Below are positions 1 to 5,771 of a DNA stretch of 6,967 bases, piece after piece (position 1 is the stretch's first letter; the number at the start of each line of letters is the position of its first letter). The position numbers and the translations under genes are program-made. Where the stretch lies: NCBI GenBank assembly GCA_029939085.1, contig JAOZTQ010000069.1, positions 1 through 6,967 on the forward strand, in the 5' to 3' direction. Under the pieces are notes generated by a model that had not been told where the DNA came from, ran no database searches, and saw only the letters and a list, made by a program, of their open reading frames with translations. Source of the stretch: Candidatus Nanopelagicales bacterium (GTDB lineage: Bacteria > Actinomycetota > Actinomycetes > S36-B12 > GCA-2699445).

Positions 1-1329
1 AAGTACCGTCCATCGAAGCTGTTTCTCGGTGAGGCCAGTGACAGCAAAGAGGGGCAGCGCCCACAGTAGATACCAAGGTTGAATAACGGGACCAAGCAAA
101 ATAACTGCGCCCATCGCTAAGGCTGCTCCTCTTACTGCACTTCGTCCCTGCGGTCGCAAACAAAGGTAAGTGACTATAACTAAAGAAAGGACAAGGCCGA
201 CACCTCTAAAGACGGTGACGGCACCGTCATTGGAGTCTGCGATACCCAGGAGTTCAAGCAGCCCACCGAAGAGCATGCCTAACGCCGTTGGCGGTGACAG
301 CCAGGTCTTTACATTTCCCGGCGCTGAAAGTGACGAGATCCATCCCATGCCAGTGCCGGCGACGAGTGCTGCCGATCCGAAAGTGACGGCGGCGGCAATG
401 GTAACGGCTATCCAGGCCGCGATCCGCCGTCGGAACGTTGCCCGTTTGACGATCATCAAAAGCCCGACAAACGGGAGGACTAGAAATGCGATTGGCTTTA
501 CTGCGGCTGCTAAACCGATCAGACCGGCACCTATTAGGGCGGGCCAACCGCCCCGGCAGGCCACGAGTAAGCCAGACAGAATTAGGCCCGTCATCAGGGC
601 ATCGTTATGTGCGCCAGAAACAAAATGCATTATGACTAGGGGATTTGCAACGGCCACCCACGTTGCCTTCGCCGGATTGATGCCATGGCGTTTGGCCAGC
701 AGGGGCACCGTCCATGCCATCAGTGCTACGCCTATCAGAGCAAGGAAGCGGAACAAGATAGCTCCGAGGAAAGCATTGGTTCCAGATACGTCAGCAATCC
801 CACTTGCTAGCAACAAAAAGAATGGGCCATATGGAGTAGGAGTATCGCCCCACATGGGATCGGCGCCGTCGGCAAACCATCGATCCAATACCGCGACTCC
901 AGTTTCATAAGGGTCGTAACCACTTGCCAGCAGACGGCCCTGACCAAAGTACGAGTAGACATCTCTACTGAAAAGCGGCGGCGCGAACAGTAGGGGTACC
1001 GACCACACCGCAACCAACGCAGAGATTCTTTCGGGCCCCCATTTATGCCCCGCCAGGAGGTCGTAACCAAAAACCAACCAGTTTTGTAGCAGCAGGGCAA
1101 TTCCCGCGAAGATCATGAGCCGAGACAGAATCAGACCTGACGATGTGTCGCGGAGCAGATTGCCTAATGAGGAGTCTTCAATGCTGGAATCTAGCGGGAG
1201 CCATCCGACGCCGATCGCTCCCAGCGCAACCAGTACCGTTCCAAGAAAACCAGGGAGACCGTAACGAAAGAGAAACTGTGGCCAAGTATCAATTGGATCC
1301 AGGCTGGTATCCGTTTGAGTTCTGGTCAC
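1..1329 (-). CDS. mptA: Polyprenyl-phosphomannose-dependent alpha-1,6-mannosyltransferase, MptA/MptB family (C-terminus beyond window)
   Basis: I translated this frame by hand: 443 codons without a stop, running off the left edge. The protein is a polytopic membrane protein, with hydrophobic segments at about 27-44, 65-83, 104-120 and many more to the end. The first external loop carries R122-D123 followed by VYSYFGQGRLLASGYDPY, typical of GT-C mannosyltransferases of the MptA/MptB group. Other family-like blocks are PTPYGP (164-169), SGAHND (238-243), VKPIAF and VIQPWYLLW (415-423). Known family role: transfer of mannose from polyprenyl-phosphomannose to the alpha-1,6-mannan backbone of lipomannan, on the outer face of the membrane. 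MptA is preferred over MptB because idsA and metF lie next door as they do around mptA in mycobacteria and corynebacteria (from memory). The GTG start is the first start codon after an in-frame TAA at 1339-1341, and a TAACCT box lies 6 nt upstream with no good Shine-Dalgarno, so translation is probably leaderless. Family is sure; A versus B is inference. Confidence 0.88.
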   Translation of the reverse strand, partial: MTRTQTDTSLDPIDTWPQFLFRYGLPGFLGTVLVALGAIGVGWLPLDSSIEDSSLGNLLRDTSSGLILSRLMIFAGIALLLQNWLVFGYDLLAGHKWGPERISALVAVWSVPLLFAPPLFSRDVYSYFGQGRLLASGYDPYETGVAVLDRWFADGADPMWGDTPTPYGPFFLLLASGIADVSGTNAFLGAILFRFLALIGVALMAWTVPLLAKRHGINPAKATWVAVANPLVIMHFVSGAHNDALMTGLILSGLLVACRGGWPALIGAGLIGLAAAVKPIAFLVLPFVGLLMIVKRATFRRRIAAWIAVTIAAAVTFGSAALVAGTGMGWISSLSAPGNVKTWLSPPTALGMLFGGLLELLGIADSNDGAVTVFRGVGLVLSLVIVTYLCLRPQGRSAVRGAALAMGAVILLGPVIQPWYLLWALPLFAVTGLTEKQLRWTVL

Positions 1330-1344
1330 CCTATGAGGTTACCG
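1325..1344 (-). promoter_or_regulatory. Leaderless -10 promoter and start motif of mptA
   Basis: On the minus strand the sequence reads CGGTAACCT, five bases, then GGTGAC. TAACCT (1336-1341) fits an actinobacterial -10 TANNNT box and lies 6 nt before the GTG start codon at 1327-1329, so transcription would begin at or next to the start codon. No clear -35 box is seen. The same 9+6 base pattern with the same spacing is found at the metF start (4071-4090). The promoter role is inferred from position and resemblance. Confidence 0.55.
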
Positions 1345-1476
1345 AGCGCGATAGGAGACATGTGCCTCGGACGTAGACAAAGAGCCGATTTACTAGGCTA
1401 GTCGACTTGTGAGACTTCCTGGTGGCTTAGGCGCAGTGGCTTCAGTAGCCGTTGTGAGTCAGTCAACGCAGTAACG
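1330..1476 (-). other. crtI-mptA intergenic region with small repeats
   Basis: These 147 bases separate the crtI stop from the mptA start and hold no convincing gene. They contain an 11-bp palindrome, ACTAG-C-CTAGT, at 1392-1402. A direct repeat of GTGGCTT occurs at 1422-1428 and 1436-1442, a 14-bp period. Part of the inverted repeat at the crtI end also falls here. The near edge carries the mptA -10 box. The repeats could be operator sites for mptA, but nothing in the sequence proves this. No hairpin followed by a T-run is visible, so idsA-crtI transcription may continue into mptA in addition to the internal promoter. Confidence 0.4.
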
Positions 1477-1488
1477 TCACTGACTGAC
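1458..1488 (-). repeat. 8-bp inverted repeat over the crtI stop codon
   Basis: GTCAGTCA (1458-1465) and TGACTGAC (1481-1488) are perfect inverted arms separated by 15 bases. The repeat spans the crtI TGA stop at 1477-1479, and one arm lies in the last crtI codons. In the mRNA it could form an 8-bp stem, but no U-tract follows, so a standard intrinsic terminator is not supported. The loop contains an imperfect palindrome, GTAACGTCAC. It could instead be a weak terminator, an RNA 3' end stabiliser, or a binding site for a dimeric regulator. Confidence 0.35.
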
Positions 1489-2946
1489 GATTCGTTCTGC
1501 CGCTAGTCGTCCGGAAACCAGAACCATGGGTACGCCCACACCTGGCTGAGTGTTGGAACCGGTGAAGACCACATTCTCACCCCATAGATTCCCGGCACGG
1601 AAGGGTCCGGTTTGCATGAAAGTATGTGCGGCCGCGAATGGGGCACCCGCAGCCATACCTCGCTGTTGCCATTCCAATGGAGTCGTAATGTGTTCCACTT
1701 CGATCGAGTCGGCGAAGCCACGGTAACCAGCCCGCTCCATCGTGTCGAGAACATGTTCCCGGTACCGAGGCGTCTCACTGCGCCAGTCAATTCCCGCTTC
1801 AGCGTTCGGCGTAGGGAACAAGATGTAGTACGCGTGGCGGCCGGGAGGCGCCAAGGACGGATCGTCTTTGCTGAGGCAGGTCACCATGAAACTGGGATCG
1901 CTCATGACCTCGCCGCGGTCAATAATCTCTTCGAAGGTGCCACGCCAAGAGCGACCAAAGTGAATGTTGTGGTGCGCGATGGCGGGATATTCCGCACTAG
2001 ACCCAGCCAGCATCACGAAAGCGGAGGGGCTGTATTTGAGTCTTCTCAGCGACCACTTATCAACACCCATCAGATCGCGATAAGCAACAGGTAGATCGGC
2101 ATTCACCACCACAACGTCAGCGGCTATTCGATCACCGTCGCTGGTCAAGACCGCACTAGCGCGGCCACCTGAATGCTCGATGGCTGTCACTTCGGTCTCG
2201 TATCGAATGTCCACGCCGTGCTTAGTTGCCGCCCCGGCCATGGCCGCTGGGATCTCATGCATGCCACCCCGAGGAACACTGACGCCCGCCACACTGTCCA
2301 TATAGGAGATCACGCCGTAGAGAGCCATGGCCTTGAGGGGCGAGACCCCCGCGTACATCGCTTGGAACGAAAGTGCACGCACGGTCCGCGGATCAGTGAG
2401 GTACTGACGGACCTTGCGGTCGAGTCGTAAAAAACCACCCATGCCGACCAGGCGGAAAAGATTCGGGGTAATCAGGTTCCAAGGATGATCAATATTGCGA
2501 TCGATGAAGTCACTAAACTCCACCTCATAAAGTCGGCGGAGATAATCAACGTAGTCGCGGTATCCCGCCGCCTCGGCTGGTCCACATTCCCGTGCAATTT
2601 CCTCAGCCATTCTGTCCGTGTCTGAGTAAACATCGAGCTGACGACCGTCTGGGAAGTAGGTTCGATATGCAGGATTCAAAGGCATCAAGTCGAGCCAGTC
2701 AGTGAGAGATTCACCAACGGCCCCGAGAGCTTCATCGACTAAGGACGGCATCGTCAATACGGTCGGCCCGTTGTCGAAGGTGTAGCCAGAGTCCTGGATT
2801 CGGCCTGCTCGTCCACCCGGAATTCCGTCGCGTTCCAACAGGGTTACTTCACGTCCTGCACCGGCTAACTGCAGTGCACAAGAAAGACCAGCGAGCCCCG
2901 CTCCTACAACAACGACTCGATCGGTGGGTCCCTTAACGGTTTTCAT
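1477..2946 (-). CDS. crtI: Phytoene desaturase (carotene desaturase), CrtI family
   Basis: Complete at 489 residues, the usual length for bacterial CrtI. The N-terminus has an FAD dinucleotide-binding fold, VVVVGAGLAGLSCAL, with G15-x-G17-x-x-G20, followed by LLERDGIPGGRAG and FDNGPTV, all standard for CrtI. The C-terminus has the second FAD-binding signature at about 463-489, GSNTQPGVGVPMVLVSGR, matching the family G-x-x-T-x-P-G-x-G-V-P pattern. Known role: FAD-dependent, membrane-associated stepwise desaturation of 15-cis-phytoene to neurosporene or lycopene. The number of desaturation steps and even the exact carotene substrate cannot be read from the sequence. The ATG lies 1 nt behind the idsA TGA, and GAAGAAAG in the idsA end (2954-2961) serves as ribosome site, so the two genes are probably translationally coupled. 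No phytoene synthase (crtB) gene is in the window; it must lie elsewhere if phytoene is the substrate. Confidence 0.93.
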   Translation of the reverse strand: MKTVKGPTDRVVVVGAGLAGLSCALQLAGAGREVTLLERDGIPGGRAGRIQDSGYTFDNGPTVLTMPSLVDEALGAVGESLTDWLDLMPLNPAYRTYFPDGRQLDVYSDTDRMAEEIARECGPAEAAGYRDYVDYLRRLYEVEFSDFIDRNIDHPWNLITPNLFRLVGMGGFLRLDRKVRQYLTDPRTVRALSFQAMYAGVSPLKAMALYGVISYMDSVAGVSVPRGGMHEIPAAMAGAATKHGVDIRYETEVTAIEHSGGRASAVLTSDGDRIAADVVVVNADLPVAYRDLMGVDKWSLRRLKYSPSAFVMLAGSSAEYPAIAHHNIHFGRSWRGTFEEIIDRGEVMSDPSFMVTCLSKDDPSLAPPGRHAYYILFPTPNAEAGIDWRSETPRYREHVLDTMERAGYRGFADSIEVEHITTPLEWQQRGMAAGAPFAAAHTFMQTGPFRAGNLWGENVVFTGSNTQPGVGVPMVLVSGRLAAERIVSQ

Positions 2947-2947
2947 A

Positions 2948-4018
2948 TCAATACTTTCTTCGGGTTGCAGCGGTAACCAGACTGTCTAGTACGGCAGAAC
3001 TTTTGGCGTCGAGCAGCGGGTCTGCAGCGGCTGAACGAGCAACGGCGGTAAGTTCGTCAATCTGTTGCTCTACGTGAGCGCGTGCTCCGGTTGCTTCAAC
3101 GATTCCTGACATAGTCGCCACCATGTCAGCGTTGGCTCTGATCTTTCCGAAGCCAGCTTCGAAGTTCGTTCGCTGTTCTTCGTCGGCTCGGTCAAGGGTT
3201 TGAGCTACCAACACAGTTCGCTTACCTTGCAGCAGATCGTCTCCCGCCGGTTTACCTGTCGTTGCGGAATCTCCGAAAACGCCAAGTAAGTCATCGCGCA
3301 GCTGAAAGGCTTGGCCCAAGGCGACTCCATAGGTGCGCAGCAGTTCAACCACCTCGGGTTTGCCGCCTGCTAACTCCGCACCTAACTGCAAGGGCCGTTC
3401 AATCGTGTATTTCGCAGACTTGTAGGTGACAACTCGCATTGCTGAGTCAGCGCCAGGTGTGGAGCGCGCTTGCTCGAGAATATCGAGGTACTGCCCGGCC
3501 ATGAGCTCACATCGCATTTCGTCGAAGACCGCTTTACCGCGATTGAGTGAATCGTGGGGTAGGTCCGCCTCGAGTAGCAGCATGTCCGCCCAAGTCAGCG
3601 AGAGATCGCCAACCAAAATAGCCGCGCCAGTACCAAAGTCTGCGCCCGATCCTGACCAAGAGCCATCGTCATGTTTAGCCTGAAACTGCCGGTGGACTGA
3701 GGGAGCTCCTCGTCGCACGTCACTGCGGTCCATGACGTCATCGTGAATCAGCGCACAAGCTTGCAGCATCTCCATGGCGGCTGCTGCAGTGATGATGGGT
3801 TCGCAATCTGATCCACCCGCCGCACGCCAGCCCCAGTAGAGGAAGACGGCGCGCAGGCGTTTGCCGCCAGAGACAAAGTTAGTGACGGTATCGACTAAGT
3901 CAGCAACATCAGGACTTATGCTCGCGAGTGGTTGACGTTGCACGCTCAGGAATTCGTTTAGGCGTTTGCCTACGCGCTGGTGGACGTCATCCACTTGCCA
4001 AGGTTTCTCTATCTCCAC
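2948..4018 (-). CDS. idsA: Polyprenyl diphosphate synthase, probably geranylgeranyl diphosphate synthase (IdsA/CrtE)
   Basis: Complete at 356 residues, typical of actinobacterial trans-isoprenyl diphosphate synthases. Seen motifs: GGKRLR (51-56), which binds isopentenyl diphosphate; the first aspartate-rich motif D93-D94-V-M-D97 followed by RRG; YKSAKYTIERPL at about 199-210; and the second aspartate-rich motif QLRDDLLGVFGD with D242-D243. These bind Mg2+ and the allylic diphosphate. Known reaction: head-to-tail condensation of isopentenyl diphosphate with DMAPP, GPP or FPP, in the cytosol. The residues five and four before D93 are Cys88 and Ala89, so no aromatic side chain blocks growth there. 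This fits a C20 or longer product better than FPP, but chain length is inference. The neighbour crtI supports a carotenoid role, while mptA next to idsA is a conserved actinobacterial arrangement (from memory). The GTG start is 6 nt behind a TACTCT box, suggesting a leaderless mRNA. Confidence 0.92.
   Translation of the reverse strand: MEIEKPWQVDDVHQRVGKRLNEFLSVQRQPLASISPDVADLVDTVTNFVSGGKRLRAVFLYWGWRAAGGSDCEPIITAAAAMEMLQACALIHDDVMDRSDVRRGAPSVHRQFQAKHDDGSWSGSGADFGTGAAILVGDLSLTWADMLLLEADLPHDSLNRGKAVFDEMRCELMAGQYLDILEQARSTPGADSAMRVVTYKSAKYTIERPLQLGAELAGGKPEVVELLRTYGVALGQAFQLRDDLLGVFGDSATTGKPAGDDLLQGKRTVLVAQTLDRADEEQRTNFEAGFGKIRANADMVATMSGIVEATGARAHVEQQIDELTAVARSAAADPLLDAKSSAVLDSLVTAATRRKY
2954..2961 (-). 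promoter_or_regulatory. Ribosome binding site of crtI inside idsA
   Basis: GAAGAAAG on the minus strand lies within the last sense codons of idsA and ends 7 nt before the crtI ATG (2944-2946). Together with the TGA-T-ATG junction at 2944-2950 it supports the chosen crtI start and coupled translation of the two genes. Confidence 0.55.
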
Positions 4019-4024
4019 AATACG

Positions 4025-4052
4025 AGAGTACGGCCCCAGGGAGCAGGCACAA
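4025..4052 (-). promoter_or_regulatory. Promoter of the idsA-crtI operon
   Basis: On the minus strand TTGTGC (4047-4052) and TACTCT (4025-4030) stand 16 bp apart, resembling -35 and -10 boxes. The -10 box ends 6 nt before the idsA GTG (4016-4018), giving a leaderless transcript. There is no Shine-Dalgarno directly before the GTG, which agrees. It shares the 67-bp idsA-metF gap with the divergent metF promoter, so the two may influence each other. Confidence 0.55.
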
Positions 4053-4070
4053 ATCCACCTCCGTTGTCTG

Positions 4071-4090
4071 CGGTAACCTGCGCAGGTGAC
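4071..4090 (+). promoter_or_regulatory. Leaderless -10 promoter and start motif of metF
   Basis: CGGTAACCT, five bases, then GGTGAC. TAACCT (4074-4079) is a TANNNT-type -10 box ending 6 nt before the metF GTG at 4086-4088. A -35 box is not evident at 16-18 bp. The motif and spacing are the same as at the mptA start (1325-1344, minus strand), although the five spacer bases differ. Confidence 0.55.
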
Positions 4091-4976
4091 TGTTGCTCAA
4101 CCATCACTCAAAGAGGTGCTGTCTTCCGGCCAGCGGGCCTACTCGTTTGAGTTCTTTCCCGCGAAGACTGACGAGGGTGAACAGCGTCTGTGGCAGGCCA
4201 TTCGGGATCTTGAGACATTCCATCCCACATTTGTTTCGGTCACCTATGGTGCGGGTGGATCTACTCGGGACCGAACAGTCCGGGTGACACAACGAATTGG
4301 TCAAGAAACCACAATGCGACCGGTTGCGCATCTGACCTGCGTAGGCGCCGATGTGCAGCAACTTCGCTCAGTTGTTGCGGAATACGCCTCGGTGGGAGTG
4401 ACAAATATTCTTGCGTTGCGCGGCGATCCACCGACTGGTCCGGGACAAGAGTGGCAGCCATATCCTGGCGGTCTCGATTATGCGGTGGAGCTGGTTGACT
4501 TAGTTGCTAACCTCGGCTCATTTACTGTCGGCGTCGCGGCTTTCCCGGAAGGTCATCCCGAAGCAGATGATCTGGATTTTGATGTTTCCGTACTCCGAGC
4601 GAAGCAGGAGGCCGGAGCAGACTTTGCGGTCACTCAGTTCTTCTTTGAGACAGCGGACTACCTGCGACTGCGAGACCGTGCAGTAGCGGCGGGTGTGACG
4701 ATCCCGATCATTCCGGGAATCATGCCAGTGACCAATGTGGGTCAGATCAAGCGTTTTGCGGAGTTGTCTGGCGCCAACTTTCCTTCAGCTCTTGCGGAGC
4801 GCTTCGACGCTATCGCCGACGACCCAACTTCGGTGGCGGAACTTGGAGTCTCGCTCGCTACCGCTATGTGTCAGACCTTACTTAACGAAGGGGCACCGGG
4901 TTTACATTTTTATACCCTGAATCGCTCGCAGGCGACCAAAAGCATCTACATGGCCCTCGGGTTACCCCAGGGGTAG
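4086..4976 (+). CDS. metF: 5,10-methylenetetrahydrofolate reductase
   Basis: Complete at 296 residues, the normal length of the bacterial single-domain enzyme. It catalyses FAD-dependent reduction of 5,10-methylene-THF to 5-methyl-THF, the methyl donor for methionine synthesis, in the cytosol. Family blocks in order: SFEFFPAKT with E22 in the place of the catalytic Glu28 of E. coli MetF; FVSVTYGAGGSTRDRT (49-64); AHLTC (81-85); LRGDPP (111-116) with the FAD-contacting Asp114; GVAAFPEGHPEA (150-161); VTQFFFE (183-189); and HFYTLNRS near the end. GTG is taken as the start because a TAACCT box lies 6 nt upstream and the motif SFEFFP then falls at the expected distance from the N-terminus. It is divergent from idsA, with a glutamine amidotransferase gene 22 nt downstream. 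No B12 or SAM riboswitch fits in the 67-bp upstream gap. Nothing looks truncated. Confidence 0.96.
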   Translation: MTVAQPSLKEVLSSGQRAYSFEFFPAKTDEGEQRLWQAIRDLETFHPTFVSVTYGAGGSTRDRTVRVTQRIGQETTMRPVAHLTCVGADVQQLRSVVAEYASVGVTNILALRGDPPTGPGQEWQPYPGGLDYAVELVDLVANLGSFTVGVAAFPEGHPEADDLDFDVSVLRAKQEAGADFAVTQFFFETADYLRLRDRAVAAGVTIPIIPGIMPVTNVGQIKRFAELSGANFPSALAERFDAIADDPTSVAELGVSLATAMCQTLLNEGAPGLHFYTLNRSQATKSIYMALGLPQG

Positions 4977-4986
4977 TTCACGGTGT

Positions 4987-4994
4987 AGGAGGAG
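4987..4994 (+). promoter_or_regulatory. Strong Shine-Dalgarno of the amidotransferase gene
   Basis: AGGAGGAG; the AGGAGG core ends 6 nt before the GTG at 4999-5001. It fixes this start and contrasts with metF and idsA, which lack such a site. This fits an internal gene of a metF operon that needs a ribosome site, while the first genes are leaderless. Confidence 0.75.
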
Positions 4995-4998
4995 TCTG

Positions 4999-5697
4999 GT
5001 GTCGGTTCTGGTGCTGCAACATGAAGCAGTGGAAGGGCCTGGCCGGATAGCCGCAGCGCTTCAGTCGCACGGCCTGGATTTCGAAGTTATTCGTCTGGAT
5101 CTTGGTGCGCAGGTTCCGAAGTTCGACTCGGATAGCAGTGGTCTCGTTGTTCTCGGTGGATCGATGGGTCTGGCTGATATCGAACGGCTGCCACATCTGG
5201 ATCAGGAACGGACGTTGATCGCCCGATATCTCGATTCGAACATCCCCGTTCTCGGCGTTTGTCTAGGCGCCCAATTGATGGCCTCAGCATTAGGGGCGAA
5301 AGTCGCCGCAGGTGAGGCCTGGGAGTTGGGTTGGCATGCAGTTGAACTATCAGATGCTGCTAGGCAAGATCCACTCTTTGCAGGTTTCCCGAGGTCTTTC
5401 GCAGCCTTGCATTGGCATCGGGACCAGTTTGAGTTGCCGGCTGGAGTCACAAAGTTAGCGATTTCGTCCGTGACCCCTGTTCAAGCTTTTTCCGCAGGTT
5501 CTGGAGCATATGGGCTGCTGTTTCATCTGGAAGCTGACTTAGACCAGATAACCAAGATGGCTCAGTCTTTCCCCGGCGACTTAGTTGCGGCAGGGGTATC
5601 GGTGTCAGAGCTCAATGATGAGATTTCTGACTCGCAGACGCGAACTCATGCGAGGCAGGTTTTTTCACGATGGGTTCAGTTGGTTAAGGCTGGTTAG
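4999..5697 (+). CDS. Stand-alone class I glutamine amidotransferase (GATase1 domain)
   Basis: Complete at 232 residues and made of one GATase1 domain. The nucleophile elbow is NIPVLGVCLGAQLMA with Cys88, and the other triad members are His176 and Glu178 in YGLLFHLEAD. VLGGSMGLAD (51-60) matches the oxyanion-loop GG region, and LHWHRDQFELP (137-147) is a further block common to this subfamily, which is often annotated as GMP synthase-like. Such enzymes hydrolyse glutamine or a gamma-glutamyl compound, but the acceptor of the ammonia or the true substrate is unknown here. It is too short to be a GMP synthase, as no ATP-pyrophosphatase domain follows. The gene starts 22 nt behind metF with a strong ribosome site, so both are probably co-transcribed. 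A metabolic link to folate or methionine is possible but is not shown by the sequence. Confidence 0.85.
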   Translation: MSVLVLQHEAVEGPGRIAAALQSHGLDFEVIRLDLGAQVPKFDSDSSGLVVLGGSMGLADIERLPHLDQERTLIARYLDSNIPVLGVCLGAQLMASALGAKVAAGEAWELGWHAVELSDAARQDPLFAGFPRSFAALHWHRDQFELPAGVTKLAISSVTPVQAFSAGSGAYGLLFHLEADLDQITKMAQSFPGDLVAAGVSVSELNDEISDSQTRTHARQVFSRWVQLVKAG

Positions 5698-5771
5698 CGT
5701 CCTCGCTTCTTTGCGACTTCTCTGCGCGTATCAGATTATGAAGAGCCCTCAAAGTGTGGGAGATTTCAGTT
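5698..5771 (+). promoter_or_regulatory. Promoter and ribosome site before the secreted-protein gene
   Basis: TTGCGA (5711-5716) and GATTAT (5734-5739) are 17 bp apart and each match the -35 and -10 consensus at four of six positions. GGGAG (5758-5762) then lies 9 nt before the GTG at 5772, giving a short leader with a Shine-Dalgarno. No hairpin plus T-run is visible behind the amidotransferase stop, so read-through from metF cannot be excluded. The promoter is tentative. Confidence 0.4.

Noticed and set aside
170..910. 246-residue plus-strand open frame
   Set aside because: It lies wholly antisense to the mptA frame, which shows clear family motifs and membrane segments. The plus-strand protein is rich in Pro, Thr, Ala and Arg with no recognisable domain.
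1721..1727. Further GGTAACC/GGTTACC copies at about 1721, 2972 and 4959 as extra regulatory sites
   Set aside because: They lie inside coding sequence of crtI, idsA and metF, are not next to a start codon, and a few copies are not far above chance.
1612..2094. 160-residue plus-strand open frame
   Set aside because: Antisense to crtI, with no start signal or motif; a by-product of crtI codon use.
4104..4461. Short frames on both strands inside metF
   Set aside because: metF is full length with all its motifs; these frames are shadows.
5698..5771. Intrinsic terminator behind the amidotransferase gene
   Set aside because: I looked for a GC-rich hairpin followed by T residues and found none.
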